64,000 bases of DNA from the NCBI GenBank assembly GCA_949316235.1, contig OX438758.1, positions 8,279,731 to 8,343,730 of the forward strand, given 5' to 3'. Below the pieces are notes generated by a model that saw only the letters and a list, made by a program, of their open reading frames with translations, was not told the origin of the DNA and searched no databases. Source of the DNA: Oegoconia quadripuncta (lineage: Eukaryota; Arthropoda; Insecta; Lepidoptera; Autostichidae). Of this stretch, positions 21,974 through 33,212 are shown one piece after another. Positions within the stretch are counted from its first letter, which is position 1; every line of letters begins with the position of its first letter. The position numbers and the translations under genes were made by a program.

Positions 21974-24132
21974 GAATGTAAGATGTCAGCCAATTTTCTT
22001 ATATTCCGCACCTAACTTGGCTCTTCATTAGACTATCACCTCTTTTGACTATGCACATACACACATGAGAACTTGTCCTCATTTTTACATTTATATTTTT
22101 GGTGGGCACATACATTTACTAACACATTAAAATCATAACTCTTCTTTTGCACCGCCACCGTACCTACTCGGGTAAAAACAATACGGGAACAAGCTACCTA
22201 GTATTTATTACTATCTTAGAGAAGGCAGTGTCAATGTCCCACTATAAGCATTACAATCTTTGCAGATTTATCACAATAACCCACACCCACAGCGATTGCT
22301 CTGGTTAAAGTTCATCCCCTAGGCCAGCGGCCTACATGTTGGTACCGCAAGATATTCCGGGGGCGAAAAGTTTAACGTCCTCCCAGTAATCGTCTTCTAC
22401 TGTGGATAAGTGCACGTTAATGTAGAGGAGGTCCCGATACACAATAAATCTAAAGTATCTTAAATCAAAAAAAAAAACAACACCAACGTAGGGTGTATTT
22501 AAAGTCAAGTTCATTCGACCTACATGCAAGTGTGCAAATTCTTTTAGTTTCATCGGATTTTACAGCTATGTAGAATATCATACAAAACGAATTAAAATGT
22601 TATCCAGACAGTTATAGGTATAGTTACATATTTTTTGTTATTAGGACCACGTCGAAAGTACCAACGAACAGACTTCAATCGAACAAACAATTTTATGAGA
22701 GTGAGAGAGCATAGCAAGTAGCAAGTGGAAGAATATGGTCCCTGCCTACAACTACGGGAAACAGGCGTGTTTTACATACTCGTACATTATATTTACTTAT
22801 TTCAATAACTCCAGTATTCCTGAAGCCATATAAGAAAGTCACTTCAAAGCAAATAGACACCGCGGGGCCCAGCAGTCTATGCACAACGATAGCACATTGA
22901 GCAATCACACCTGATTCTCACATCAGATGAGGCCGAAGGTGGAAGCGTACTGACCCGGAAACCCCATCTTATTTACTAAGATTGATGATATTTCGTCTGT
23001 CTTTTCGTTAAATTTTCACAACTACACCTCTGAACCGATCCTAAAGAAATTTAGCAGAGGTTACTCTGGGCCTTGGACAAAGAAAAATAAAACAAGGCAC
23101 AAAAGACATGAGTCGACTTTAATGTAATCATCTGAAACAGTGTAATCAAAGTTAAAATTATCGTCTTGCTGAGAATAAAGGCAGCAACTGGTTATCTATG
23201 AACAATAATTAAGTAGAAAGCGGAAATACAATGCACTTTTATTATTAGCTAGGATTACTCAGGTAACTACCTAAGACTGAATAGGTCTCCTGCTTTACCA
23301 TGATCCAAGATCTCACGTAATTTCATGATACTGCTTCTCGGAAATATCATCAGATAACAGAATTCGTTTATGAGTGGTCAAGACTCTTCGCGACCCTGAA
23401 TTTCCAAGACTCTTCGATCAAAAAAAGCTGATTGTTGTCGTACTTACTCCGGTTTTTACTATAGCGACATGATTGTAGGAAGATCCTTGGGCACAAGGAA
23501 GTAGATGAGATCGCGGTCAAATACATTGACACACCTACCTAATACAACATGTATATTTTATTGTTATAATAAGTACACAGTAATTTCAAATGTATATTTC
23601 GCAATTAGAGTACAGTCGGTTCCATAATTAATCATACAGGGCTATTTTACCTTAGGTCTCTTAACTTTTTCTTTTCCTTAACTCCCGCCTCGTAAACATT
23701 GGTTAATTATCCGTCAGTGACTTCTTACTATTGTGGTTATACGTTTATTTATAAGTATATTAATATTATTATAATATTAGGTCCTTACCTATGAAATTGG
23801 CGTTTTGTATGAAGAATTTCATTAAGACTGTATTCTCCATACAAACATACCAATTTTTCGATCTACAAATTTGCCATAAGAGATCGCTTCTCATTGTATT
23901 CTATGAGTATTGTTATCACCAAAAAATGTTGTAAATATTTTATGTAATAAAGAGTAGTTTATTTGGCCATTTAAGCTATACTATGCATTCGGAGTTCTCT
24001 AACATGAAAGTCTAGACAAGAGCGTCATTTTGTAGAACTGCTCTTGGAATAACTTGAAAAGGCATCATGCTACACTTAATCATGGCGTTGACTGTACAGT
24101 GGGTATCAATATATAATCAAGCGATTAAGATT
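21974..24132. other. Intergenic DNA with one SINE fragment
   Basis: Bases 22918-22968 (GATGAGGCCGAAGGTGGAAG then TACTGACCCGGAAACCCC) match the 3' part of SINE group C on the minus strand. The remainder holds no recognisable gene. Short minus frames at 22332-22553 and 22693-22908 have no motifs. Confidence 0.4.
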
Positions 24133-24835
24133 TTTTCCCGACTGCTCCAGGAAGGAGAGTAATGTTTTTCGAGCGTATGTATGTAGATTTCTATGTTACT
24201 TCCCGTAGAATAAGGCCACGCGGGCGGAATCCGACGGTCCGCGACGGACGCCGCCGTCGCGGTTGTGTGCGGGTCTCCGCTACGGATGGAACCCGTCGTT
24301 CGTTAGTTTAATTTTGATGGTGTGCATGTTTGTGTCGATGGCCATGGAGAATTTTTTGTTCATCGTCCCAGCAGCGCCGCGGTCTCCGATTTGCATGTAA
24401 ATTAGATTAAATTTAGCAAAGATTTTTGAAAATCATGTTAAAATCGTCTTGATTTTGGTTCAGGCTCAGGAAATATAGGGGGGTCTGGTGGCGCTTCTGG
24501 GACGACGTCGTTCCAGCAGCGCCACAGCTATATCTCATGAATTGTAATACATATCGTAAATCTGATTACACTAAGATTTAGGCATTATTTTTACCATTAG
24601 CATAAGCTGAACTACCACCGCACCACAGCTGGATCTCAGTAATTAGATGGAGAGATTAACGTGACGGAGCATTTTTGTGTGAAGCCGCGCGGGCGTCCGC
24701 TTAATGCAGTTTCAGCCCTAAACGGCTGGACCGATTTTGAAGTGCAAGGTGTCGTTAGATTCTTCTTGATCCGAGTGTCCTAGGATAATACATTTTATGG
24801 TAAAATATGTTGTCAGATTTTTTGGTAGTAACTTA
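24133..24835 (+). repeat. Unclassified interspersed repeat (group F), long copy
   Basis: It begins near CCCGACTGCTCCAGGAAGG and AGTAATGTTTTTCGAG. It ends with TAAACGGCTGGACCGATTTTG and ACATTTTATGGTAAAA. The same two landmarks flank much shorter copies at 42715-42850 (inverted) and 61360-61490, with fragments at 25315-25335, 46483-46520 and 48560-48600. This copy has about 500 extra internal bases, including a GC-rich patch at 24215-24300. I do not recognise the family. Confidence 0.5.
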
Positions 24836-25335
24836 ACCGACTTCAATGAAAAAAGGAGGAGATTCTATGTTCGGCTGCATGTATTTTATTTACGAGTATG
24901 TATGTTCACCGATAATTTCGAGATTTGGCGTCTGATTTGATTCTTTTTGTTAATGGAAGAGATTGCAGTCAAGTTCGTCACATTGTAATTGCAGTTTAAT
25001 CGGTTGGCACACACGCACACGAGATAATTGTCAACATGAAGAGTGTATATTTTTCTTTGTTTACCCTTTCATATCCAAGGCTGTGGAATAACGGCACGGA
25101 GGAACACAGACCACCATAAGTCAGATTATATCTATTTTGGAGGTCAGAAGATTCACATTGAGTAAACACTCAGCCTTAGGTATCTATAATTATACTTGTA
25201 AATTTTTATATAATAGTTTATTGGACTTTGTAAATAAATTAATAATAATAATAAATACCTACATCGAGTAAGATTATTTTTAACTTTGTAGTGTTCTGCA
25301 AAATCATTGCAATATTACCCGACTGCCCAAGGAAT

Positions 25336-25421
25336 ATGTATGTAGTATGTATGTATGTATGTATGTATGTATGTATGTATGTAGTAGTATGTAGGTATGT
25401 AGTATGTATGTAATTATGTAT
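25336..25421 (+). repeat. ATGT/GTAT microsatellite
   Basis: About 85 bases of imperfect tetranucleotide repeats (TATG units with GTAGTAT interruptions), ending exactly at the target duplication of the next element. Confidence 0.9.
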
Positions 25422-25429
25422 GTAAGTCC

Positions 25430-26168
25430 CAGAGATGTACAAAATACCCTGTACAAAGTATCTGCAATACAAAATGCAAGATACTTTTAAATAAAGTATT
25501 TCAGATACCAGATACAAAATACTTTCGAGAATAGTATCTGAAATACTAAATACCAAATACGTATCTTCTAAATACTTCTTAAGATACAAATACTTTTGTA
25601 AGAAAACAAGATTTTATTTTAATGAATTCTAAGTTTATTTTTCTTAATTGACATAACACGAGCATAACACGATAACATAACACACACGTTACATAACATA
25701 ACACGATTTATTCGTAAATAACTTAACATTAAGTTATTTACGAATTATTCGTAAATAACTTAATGTAATGTAATATATACAAAAAGGCGGTCATCTTCTC
25801 AAATGAAATTACATTTCAGTTTTTTTTTTTAATTGTTTGGCTCGCACGACTTGTGCATTTGCCACATCTTGTATAGATACAGGCCAGTGCAGTGCAAAGA
25901 AAGAGTCGCCATCTACCAATGTGATGTTGGACTAATAATGACATGCTCAATTTTACGCATTTATTTTATATATTTCTACTAATATATTACTAAAAGTATT
26001 TTATCAGAAAAAGTATTTATAAAATACTAAGATACCAAACAAAATATATTTAAATACAAGATACAAAATGATTTTTTTAAAAGTATTTTAGATACAAAAT
26101 GAAAATACGTATCTTGCATCTTGTATCTGTATTTCAGATACTTGTATCTTAGATAAGTCACACCTCTG
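25430..26168. mobile_element. Non-autonomous hAT-type element
   Basis: Identical 8-base copies of GTAAGTCC flank it (25422-25429 and 26169-26176). The ends read CAGAGATGTAC and, reverse-complemented, CAGAGGTGTGAC. CAG-type termini plus an 8-bp target duplication are the hallmark of hAT transposons. Subterminal regions are full of GTATCTGAAATAC and its inverse, as hAT non-autonomous elements often are. No transposase frame is present; at 739 bases it depends on another copy for movement. Confidence 0.85.
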
Positions 26169-26605
26169 GTAAGTCCGTCCTTTGGCGCATCGTGTAACCC
26201 AAACGACCCGACTGATATCGAAGTGTAGAACTAAAGACACCAGTCTTTAGTTTCGTCTTGATACCGAAGTGTCATAGGATACATTTTATGATCCGCAAAA
26301 TACAAAATATGCAGTCGGGTTTCTTGGTTTTTAAATACTTAAATAGTTATTTTACATATGTAAATGTGGGTGAAACGCGAGTGAAACCAGCTCGGTTAAC
26401 CGCAGAGCACAGTGATGTAATACCGAATGTTTAGTAATACATACACAGGTAATACCTTATCAATGTTTGCTAACCTGAACTGATACGCGTGGTTTATGTG
26501 CAACGGTTAATTGAGACGGTTCGGCTAAGTGAATTATTTCATTAACACCTTTACAGGATGTTATTAGTGTAGGCACAGCTCTCGTATCTATATGGAAAGA
26601 GATAA

Positions 26606-26953
26606 TTGTTCAAAATGTTTGGATATAAAGTGTTGCATCCTTTGGTATGCCAAATTAAAGAAGACTGGCAACCCAGCGAATACCCTCTTGGCACATTTAA
26701 GATTGGCCTAAGTAAGGTAAAGCACATTGCCAGTGCTTATATTGACGTCACGACAGTTTTAGAGCTCTTCTCGCTTCACGATTGCGGAGGTGGAATACAC
26801 GAGAGTGAGATAGTCGGATCGGAATATATGGCCATAACGAATAAATATGTTAAAAGTATTTCAGTCGAAATGGTGATAAACGGGAATGATGAGGGGAGGC
26901 AGTCTGTCAGCCAGTTTAAAAAAAAAATATTGTCTAATAAAAGCGTGTTATAA
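26606..26953 (+). CDS. Unrecognised 115-codon open frame
   Basis: The frame begins MFKMFGYKVLHPLVCQIKED and stays open through a run of A residues near 26919-26928. There are no transmembrane segments, signal peptide or domain that I recognise, and no obvious splice partners. Composition is less repetitive than its surroundings, which is the only reason to list it. It may be a chance frame. Confidence 0.15.
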   Translation: MFKMFGYKVLHPLVCQIKEDWQPSEYPLGTFKIGLSKVKHIASAYIDVTTVLELFSLHDCGGGIHESEIVGSEYMAITNKYVKSISVEMVINGNDEGRQSVSQFKKKILSNKSVL

Positions 26954-27321
26954 AGCTGAGCTGATAAAGGACGGTATTTATAATAAGAAAAGAACTGAAC
27001 CTTTCGGCGAACAGTACCGCTGCAGCACTCAAGTTGTATGCGGCTTATCTTACTTTCACAAGCTTTTATTTAGCTTGTTATGTTCGTAAGTAAGTTGTAC
27101 AATTCAAAATTTGCAAACCATTTTTCAACCATTTGCTGATATCAGTGTGCGAAGTGCGAGTTTTGCTTAGTTTTTAACTTTACCAACGCGTTCGCGTTTA
27201 CGCAACAAGGATCTATGAAAAAAATCGTTTTGCAAACTATCCGCTAGAAGCGCTGCATATTTCTTCATACAAATCGTCACGTAAACGTGAACGCGATAGG
27301 CTGATGCGGCGCTACACTAAT

Positions 27322-27450
27322 AAAAATCCCGCTAGGGGCATAATTTTTGTGTGATGAATACGGACATGTGTACCCGAGTTATGGATGTTTTTATTTATAA
27401 TAAGTATTTATTTACAAAAAAGAAATTTATGCAGCATATCAACCATCTGG
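27322..27450 (+). repeat. SINE group A, headless
   Basis: It starts inside the B box at AATCCCGCTAGGGGCATAA and carries the body GTGATGAATACGGACATGTG up to CAACCATCTGGTGTCG. Both the A box and the 3' tail are missing. Confidence 0.7.
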
Positions 27451-27486
27451 TGTCGAAACAAAACTCACACTCCGCCCTCTGATAAG

Positions 27487-27545
27487 ACATGGCTGTTATG
27501 GGCTAGATCCCTTTGCCTTCTCCTAGAGAGAATAAAACGAAAAAA
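27487..27545 (-). repeat. Short repeat (group H), copy 1
   Basis: ATAAGACATGGCTGTTATGG and GCTAGATCCCTTTGCCTTC, then a short A-rich run. About 50 bases are shared, inverted, with 55540-55600. This looks like one end of an interspersed repeat. Confidence 0.55.
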
Positions 27546-27826
27546 AAAAATAAGCGACATTTGGCATATTTATGTAAGTTCGGTGCCACTGCAATATTAC
27601 TGCATATACGAGTATTACTGATGATGAATGAACACACCTGATGGCAAATGGCAAATTAGTCGAATTTGGACAAGTTTGTTTTGTTGCCATGAGCTTTTTC
27701 CATGATGATGAGGGTCTGAAGATGGAGCTAGAAGATTGTCATAGGAATTCCTTTATGGAGTTTATGTTACTCGGCTTTGTACTAGAATAATATTATGTGA
27801 TAATCATGATTAAAAGCTTGTTTTTC

Positions 27827-27973
27827 GACGACCGGTTGGTGTAGTGGATAGTGACCCTGTCAGCGAAACCAACGGTTGCGGGTTCGAATCCCGCGACGGG
27901 CAAATGTTTGTGTGATGAATACGAACATTTATTCCAGAGTCATGGATGTTTATATGTCTAAAAATATTTATTG
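27827..27973 (+). repeat. SINE group B, 5' part of a split copy
   Basis: Intact A box (TGGTGTAGTGG), B box (GGTTCGAATCC) and body up to GGATGTTTATATG. The matching 3' part appears at 28374-28468, about 400 bases away. See findings. Confidence 0.85.
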
Positions 27974-27983
27974 TTTTTTTCTT

Positions 27984-28055
27984 CTTTTTTATGCACAACG
28001 GGTAGGTACTTGACCTCAATCACATCTGATGTTAAGTGAACGTGAAGCCGAAGGA
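27984..28055 (-). repeat. SINE group C, 3' fragment
   Basis: TATGCACAACGGGTAGGTAC and TTGACCTCAATCACATCTG and GAAGCCGAAGG as written is the inverted 3' end of group C. The head is missing. Confidence 0.7.
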
Positions 28056-28056
28056 A

Positions 28057-28330
28057 TTGACGACCTGTTTGGTGTAGTGGTTGAAAATTCTGACTGCTAT
28101 ACCAAAAGGTCGCGGCTTAGAATCCCGCTAGGGGCACATGTTTGTATGATGAATATAGTCATGGGTTCCCGATGGATGTTTTTCATTTATTTATGTATTT
28201 ATTTACAAAAAAAATGTATTTGTGTAGTTTATCAAGTATCTGGTATCTATAGGTAATACAAGCCTAGTTGCTTAGTGTGGAACTAGATGGCGCTGTGTGT
28301 ATGTGCAAAGATATTTATTATTTATTTATT
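28057..28330 (+). repeat. SINE group A, nearly complete
   Basis: Head GACGACCTGTTTGGTGTAGTGG, a mutated B box (GGCTTAGAATCCC), the full body, the GAACTAGATGGCGCTGTG segment and a TTTATT-rich tail. It lies directly behind the group C fragment. Confidence 0.85.
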
Positions 28331-28373
28331 ATAAAAAAAAATCTGTTGCTTCTGTAATATAAAGTAATTTTAA

Positions 28374-28468
28374 GGTGTTTATCCGTTATCTAGTATCCGT
28401 AGTTACAAGCTTTGCTTAGTTTGGGATTAGATGATTGGTGTAAGTGTCCGAAATATTTATTTATTTAT
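28374..28468 (+). repeat. SINE group B, 3' part of a split copy
   Basis: GTGTTTATCCGTTATCTAGTA through GGGATTAGATGATTGGTGTAA and GTCCGAAATATTTATT. It continues exactly where the 5' part at 27827-27973 stops when both are compared with 31672-31900. Confidence 0.8.
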
Positions 28469-29315
28469 AGGGGTTTTTACTGTAGGTAGAACTTAGTATT
28501 GTACTATATTAATTCGGTGGTATTGTTATAAACAAAATTGTTATTTGGAATAATTTGGATCTATGATATTCTTTATTGCACCAAAATATTACAATAACAG
28601 AGTACACACAATAGGTCACGTACAAAGGTGGACTTATCCCTTTAAGAGATCTCTTCCAACCAACCTGAGCATTGAAATAGGAAACTTAGTTAATTTGGGG
28701 TTTAGCAGTAAATTGTGTGCAAAAGAAAAAATCCTATAACGAATAATAAAACAAATAAAAAAAGAAAAGATAACTGAATAATAAACTTACACTAAATATA
28801 TTACATATACCTAAACAATAAGTTTTAAATTGATCGTGATTAGTAAATTAGAACCTTAAAGTAAGACACGTCAACAGAAATTCACCTACCACTTACTATA
28901 ATAACAACATTTTCATTTTCGATTGGCGCCATAAAAATACAGAGAATTTTCCAATTACATTTTCCATTCCACACAACGGGCAAGTAATCTACGTGAGTAC
29001 CTGTCTATGGTAACCATAAAACACAACTCGTATTCATGTCCCAATGCCAATTAAATGAAAATGTAATCTAATGTAAACGGAAGTATGGGCAAAATCACGC
29101 GAACCTTTGCCTTATGCCCTTGGCCGAATTCTGAAGTCTGTTTTTCTGTTTACTTTCATAACAATTATAAGGTCGGAGGTAATGACACGTGGTGAGTCTT
29201 CAGACATGGTGAGTCCTTGACTTGAATTTATAGCGAGATGATAAAAGTACTCTTTAAGGTCAAAAGAACAAATTTTATTACATTTTCGCTCAGTAGCCCA
29301 AGAGGTATTTTAATC
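28469..29315. other. Intergenic DNA
   Basis: No gene or known repeat is recognised in this AT-rich stretch. Confidence 0.3.
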
Positions 29316-29645
29316 TTTTTTTTTTATGCACGACAGGTTCGTACTTGACCTCAATCACACCTGATGTTAAGTGAAGATGAGGTCGAAGGTGGAAGCGTAC
29401 TGACCCGGAAACCCCAACACATTTGGGGGCTATCTTATCTCTGACAACCGGAACACAACAATGCTATTAACATTGCTGCTTGGCGGTAGATTTAGATAAG
29501 ATGGTGGTAGCTAGCCAGGCGGACATTTAAAATGCCCTACCACCAACCAAACCGAGCACTTAAACATGTACCCCGCTGGGGATCGAACCCGCGACCTCCG
29601 AATCGTAAACCTAATGTTGTTTACATTGAGCCACGGAGGTGGTTG
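29316..29645 (-). repeat. SINE group C, full length
   Basis: On the minus strand the head reads CCTCCGTGGCTCAATGTAAAC, then GGTCGCGGGTTCGATCCCC (B box). The body has GCCTGGCTAGCTACCACCA, GCAATGTTAATAGCATTG and AGTACGCTTCCACCTTCG, ending with an A tail. This is one of the best full copies and serves as the group C reference. The A box is diverged, while the B box is intact. Confidence 0.9.
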
Positions 29646-29914
29646 AATCTACTCAGGTTGCGGCGACTTTTTCCGAGTGGAACATTAAAAAAAACCTATA
29701 TGTTAATCCATGTCCTAATATGTCTACCAACTTCAGTCAAATCCGTTCACCCGTTTAGGCGTGAAATGGTAACATATACATTATAGACACAAACTTTGGC
29801 AATATTAGTTTGGATAATATAGGATCACTAAATTGTACAAAACAATATTATATATTATTATAAAATACAAAGAAAATAATTTGGATCTTTATAATGTCTT
29901 GATTAGATTAATTT

Positions 29915-30190
29915 GGCGACCTGTTTGGTGTAGTGGTTAGCAACACTGACCACTATACCAAAAGGTTGCGGGTTCGAATCCCGCTAGGTGGATATGTTTG
30001 TGTGATGAATACGGACATGTGTACCCGAGTTATGGATGTTTTCATTTATATTTATTTACAAAAACAAAAATGTATTTATGTAGTATATCAACCATCTGGT
30101 ATCCACAACACAAGCCTATAGTTGCTTGTGGAACTAGATGGCGCTGTCTGTATGTCTAAGGATATTCATTATTATTTATTTATTTATTAA
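29915..30190 (+). repeat. SINE group A, full length
   Basis: A box TGGTGTAGTGG, B box GGTTCGAATCC, body with GTGTGATGAATACGGACATG, and the 3' part ACTAGATGGCGCTGTC followed by a TTATTTATT tail. A good reference for group A. Confidence 0.9.
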
Positions 30191-30254
30191 TAATTTTTTT
30201 ATTAATATTTTATTTTTTCTAAAAACCTGATACCCTTATACAGAGTGGAATTAA

Positions 30255-30510
30255 ATTCGTGTAATTCCTATTTACTGGTGACTCTACTCCTGATTACGAA
30301 CAACTTTCCACTATGAAACATAGCCGAATTCGGCCGAAAATTGTTGGATATCCATACTAAAGGTGGTTTCATAATGGTTAACTTTGTATGGGTAATCGAT
30401 TTTTTTTTCGAAAATAAAAAAAAAACATAGTAGAATCGACTATGGTTCCATGGGGAAATTGTTCGTAATGAAGGGTGGCGCCACCAGTTACTGGCAATTA
30501 CATATATAAA
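30255..30510. mobile_element. MITE (group M1), copy 1
   Basis: Imperfect inverted ends of about 50 bases: the left end has TTACTGGTGACTC and CTGATTACGAACAACTTTCC. The right end, reverse-complemented, has AGTAACTGGTGGCGCC and CATTACGAACAATTTCCC. A related copy lies at 44620-44845. No coding content. Confidence 0.65.
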
Positions 30511-31077
30511 TACGGCTATTAGGTAGGTATAGATACTGTTCCCAGTTTTATAATTAATTGAACACGAGTAGGCCCATAAAGAAAAAATAAAAGAGATTTT
30601 TTCCAGCAAGATCTTGTGGTAACCAAGAGATAGATTCAATAAATAAATATGCACAAACGTGCACAAAGAAAAAAAAAACAAAAAATTATAGTAGGTACCT
30701 ACTGTGTGCGTTACCAAGAATATATCGCATATATACTACCAGTATAAAATAAAAAAAATATATGAATGATCTATCGACAATGTCCTTTGTATATACTACA
30801 ACCCTTTAAGGTCGCTTTTGTTGTGAACAGGTTTAACCTTTACATGCCGGAATTAAAAAATCGCGACTGCTCTTTATGATTAATAAAACATACCTACTGA
30901 CTATGTATAGCGTAGGACGTACATGACTCAGTGATGTTACCTGTATGTACATATATACGACTACATTTGAATACATAATCCAGTTTTAGTTCCCATAGTA
31001 ATACTCTACTCGATTTAACTTTAAAATAACAATTGTTCGAGCTAAAAAGTACTTACCTTACCTTATTTGCGTACAGG

Positions 31078-31245
31078 TTAGGGCCAGCACGTGACCTCAA
31101 TCAATGGAATCTGCTCACATGAAACTCGTCCTTTATTTAAGGGACGGCTATCTTATCTCAAATAGCTGCTACACGACAATGCTATTAACATTGCTCCTTG
31201 AGAGACTTTAGGTAAGTTGATGGTACCTAACCAGGCGGGTATATA
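31078..31245 (-). repeat. SINE group C, degraded
   Basis: GTGACCTCAATCA, then CTATCTTATCTCAAATAGC, GACAATGCTATTAACATTGC and ACCAGGCGGGTAT follow the order of the inverted group C body, with deletions. The head is absent. Confidence 0.6.
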
Positions 31246-31671
31246 TAATTTGCCTTTTCCTTTGCACTATCCAACTACATATTATGAAGCTTCTTTAGCT
31301 GAGATCGTCTGGATTGGTAATCCCGTTGGTTTTGCTAACTTGCGTAACTAGCCCGCAATACAAAGATATAATTGTAACATATGTTGAGGGCAGGCTGAAA
31401 ACCAGTGCAGAGCGAGTTATGTTACTCAGAGTTTACTGAGACTGTCCCCCACACACTCACTCATTGTAGTACCTAGTTAGTAATAGAGCCGTGTTGGTAG
31501 ATCGATCTTGAGATTGGGATCGCGTGTCGATCTCGATATTATAGTTTTCTTATTTTTTTTCTCTTTCTGATACTGTTTTAATATGCAACAGATTCTCAAG
31601 CGTCAGCTTGTGGCCATCTCAGTCTCGAGAGCGGTTTGTGGGATACGGGCCTTAGTCACCTCTGTTTTGAT

Positions 31672-31900
31672 TAATAAATATTTCGGACAGTTACACCAAT
31701 CATCTAGTCCCAAACTAAGCAAAGCTTGTGCTATGGATACTAGATAACGGATAAACATACATAAATATTTATATAAACATCCACGACTCGGGAATAAATG
31801 TTTGCATTCATCACACGAACATTTACCCCTCGCGGGATTCGAACCCGAAACCGTTGGTTTCGCTAACAGGATCACTATCCACTACACCAATCGGTCGTCA
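31672..31900 (-). repeat. SINE group B, full length
   Basis: The minus strand gives the head GACGACCGATTGGTGTAGTGG, a B box GGTTCGAATCCC and body CATTTATTCCCGAGTCGTGG. The 3' part is CAAGCTTTGCTTAGTTTGGG and ACTAGATGATTGGTGTAAC, with a TTTATTAATC end. Reference copy for group B. Confidence 0.9.
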
Positions 31901-31964
31901 CCAAATAAATGGTTTAAATGGATTCATCATCAATATACTTACGCGTTGGGGCACAGCTTCCTCT

Positions 31965-32415
31965 CACTGGGAGAGTGTATGGGTCATCATAATCCACCAC
32001 GCGGGCACAGAATAATTAATAGTACTAAAGGTACGCGAGTCCAGTCCGGATTGCTGGATTTGTGTCAGAGTAGTAGCAACCTGACAATCATTGTTTTTAA
32101 ATCGCCCCTATAGGCCATCGAAAACAACCGGTACCGACTATTTAACGTGCCCTCCGAAGCATGGAAACACCAGTGGCAGTACCTTCATATAAGCCCAAAG
32201 CCCGGCTGCCTTACTAAATACTCGATCAGGACTCTCAACTATATAAACAGTATAAGAAATCTTTGATTTAAACTGAAACGTCTTGCTTGGTTATCTATCT
32301 AATTTCGCTACTGGGAAACACTCGTTTAAAATGCCACACACCGACCGAACCAGACATTGCTTAACTTCGCTAATCGAAAACGAATAACGAATGCGACTGC
32401 GCCAACGTACCTAGT
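31965..32415 (+). repeat. Unclassified interspersed repeat (group E), copy 1
   Basis: Landmarks are TATGGGTCATCATAATCCACCACGCGGGC near the start and ACATTGCTTAACTTCGCTAATCGA near the end, followed by GCGACTGCGCC. The same landmarks in the same order occur at 40430-40700 and 50886-51150. No coding content or clear terminal structure is visible. Confidence 0.55.
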
Positions 32416-32426
32416 GACGTAAACAA

Positions 32427-32625
32427 TAGCCAGTCCCCCAAATAAGATGGGGTTTCCGGGTCAGTACGCTTCCACCTTCGGCCTCATCTTCACTTAACAT
32501 CAGGTGTGATTGAGGTCAAGTGATAACCCGGTGTCCATAAACAAATATTTAAAAAAAAACTCGGAAGTAAACCCGCGACCTCAGTTTGTAAACCCCATGT
32601 TGTTTATATTGATCCAAGGTGCTGT
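32427..32625. repeat. Two SINE group C fragments in opposite orientation
   Basis: Bases 32427-32556 are a group C 3' part on the plus strand (GGGTTTCCGGGTCAGTACGC through GTGATTGAGGTCAAG and an A run). Bases 32570-32625 are a group C head on the minus strand (CCCGCGACCTC, then GTTGTTTATATTGA). Confidence 0.65.
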
Positions 32626-32892
32626 AAAATGTAGCAATAGAAACCTTGCTAAGGTCAATATGTACGTGATTTGGACTTATCCGGAAGTAAAGGTCACTAA
32701 CAAATGGTAGTTCAACTCAATGAACGGCATGCAGTTGCAAGCGTCAATATTATTACAGCTGACCCTACCCAAGTTCACACCTAATCGAACTGTCCGAGGT
32801 CAGGTGAGGTCGATATGATAAAGGGAGTTTTATATTACACTATACGACACCGATACGACTTTTAGCTATAATAAGTATTTTATTGTACCGAC

Positions 32893-33149
32893 GACGACCT
32901 GTTTGGTATAGTGGTTAGAAACTCTGCTACTATACCAAATAGTCGCGGGTTCGAATCCCGCTGGGGGCGTGTTTGTGTGATGAATACAGACATGTGTTCC
33001 CGAGTTATGGATGTTTTTCATTTATACATGTATTTATTTCCATTAAGAAAAATGTATTTGTGTAGTTTATCAACCATCTGGTATCATAACACAAGCCTAG
33101 ATGCTTACTGTGGACCTAGATGGCGCTGTGTTTTTGTGCAAAGACATAT
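32893..33149 (+). repeat. SINE group A, nearly complete
   Basis: Head GACGACCTGTTTGGTATAGTGG, B box GGTTCGAATCC, body GATGAATACAGACATGTG, 3' part ACCTAGATGGCGCTGTG. The tail is replaced directly by an inverted group C 3' end. Confidence 0.88.
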
Positions 33150-33150
33150 T

Positions 33151-33212
33151 TTTTTTTTTATGCATAACGGGTTGGTACTTGACCTCAATCACACCTGATG
33201 TTAAGTGAAGAT
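33151..33212 (-). repeat. SINE group C, 3' fragment
   Basis: TTTTTATGCATAACGGGTTG then GACCTCAATCACACCTGATG, the inverted group C 3' end, cut after GTTAAGTGAAG. Confidence 0.7.

Noticed and set aside
25336..25421. Short-period repeats considered as a CRISPR-like array
   Set aside because: Tetranucleotide microsatellite without spacers; CRISPR arrays are not expected in an animal genome and none is present.
29915..30000. tRNA-like sequences with A and B boxes (also at 2646, 27827, 28057, 31880, 32893, 62024)
   Set aside because: Each is the head of a repeated SINE with a long non-tRNA body, and no complete cloverleaf with a proper anticodon arm can be drawn.
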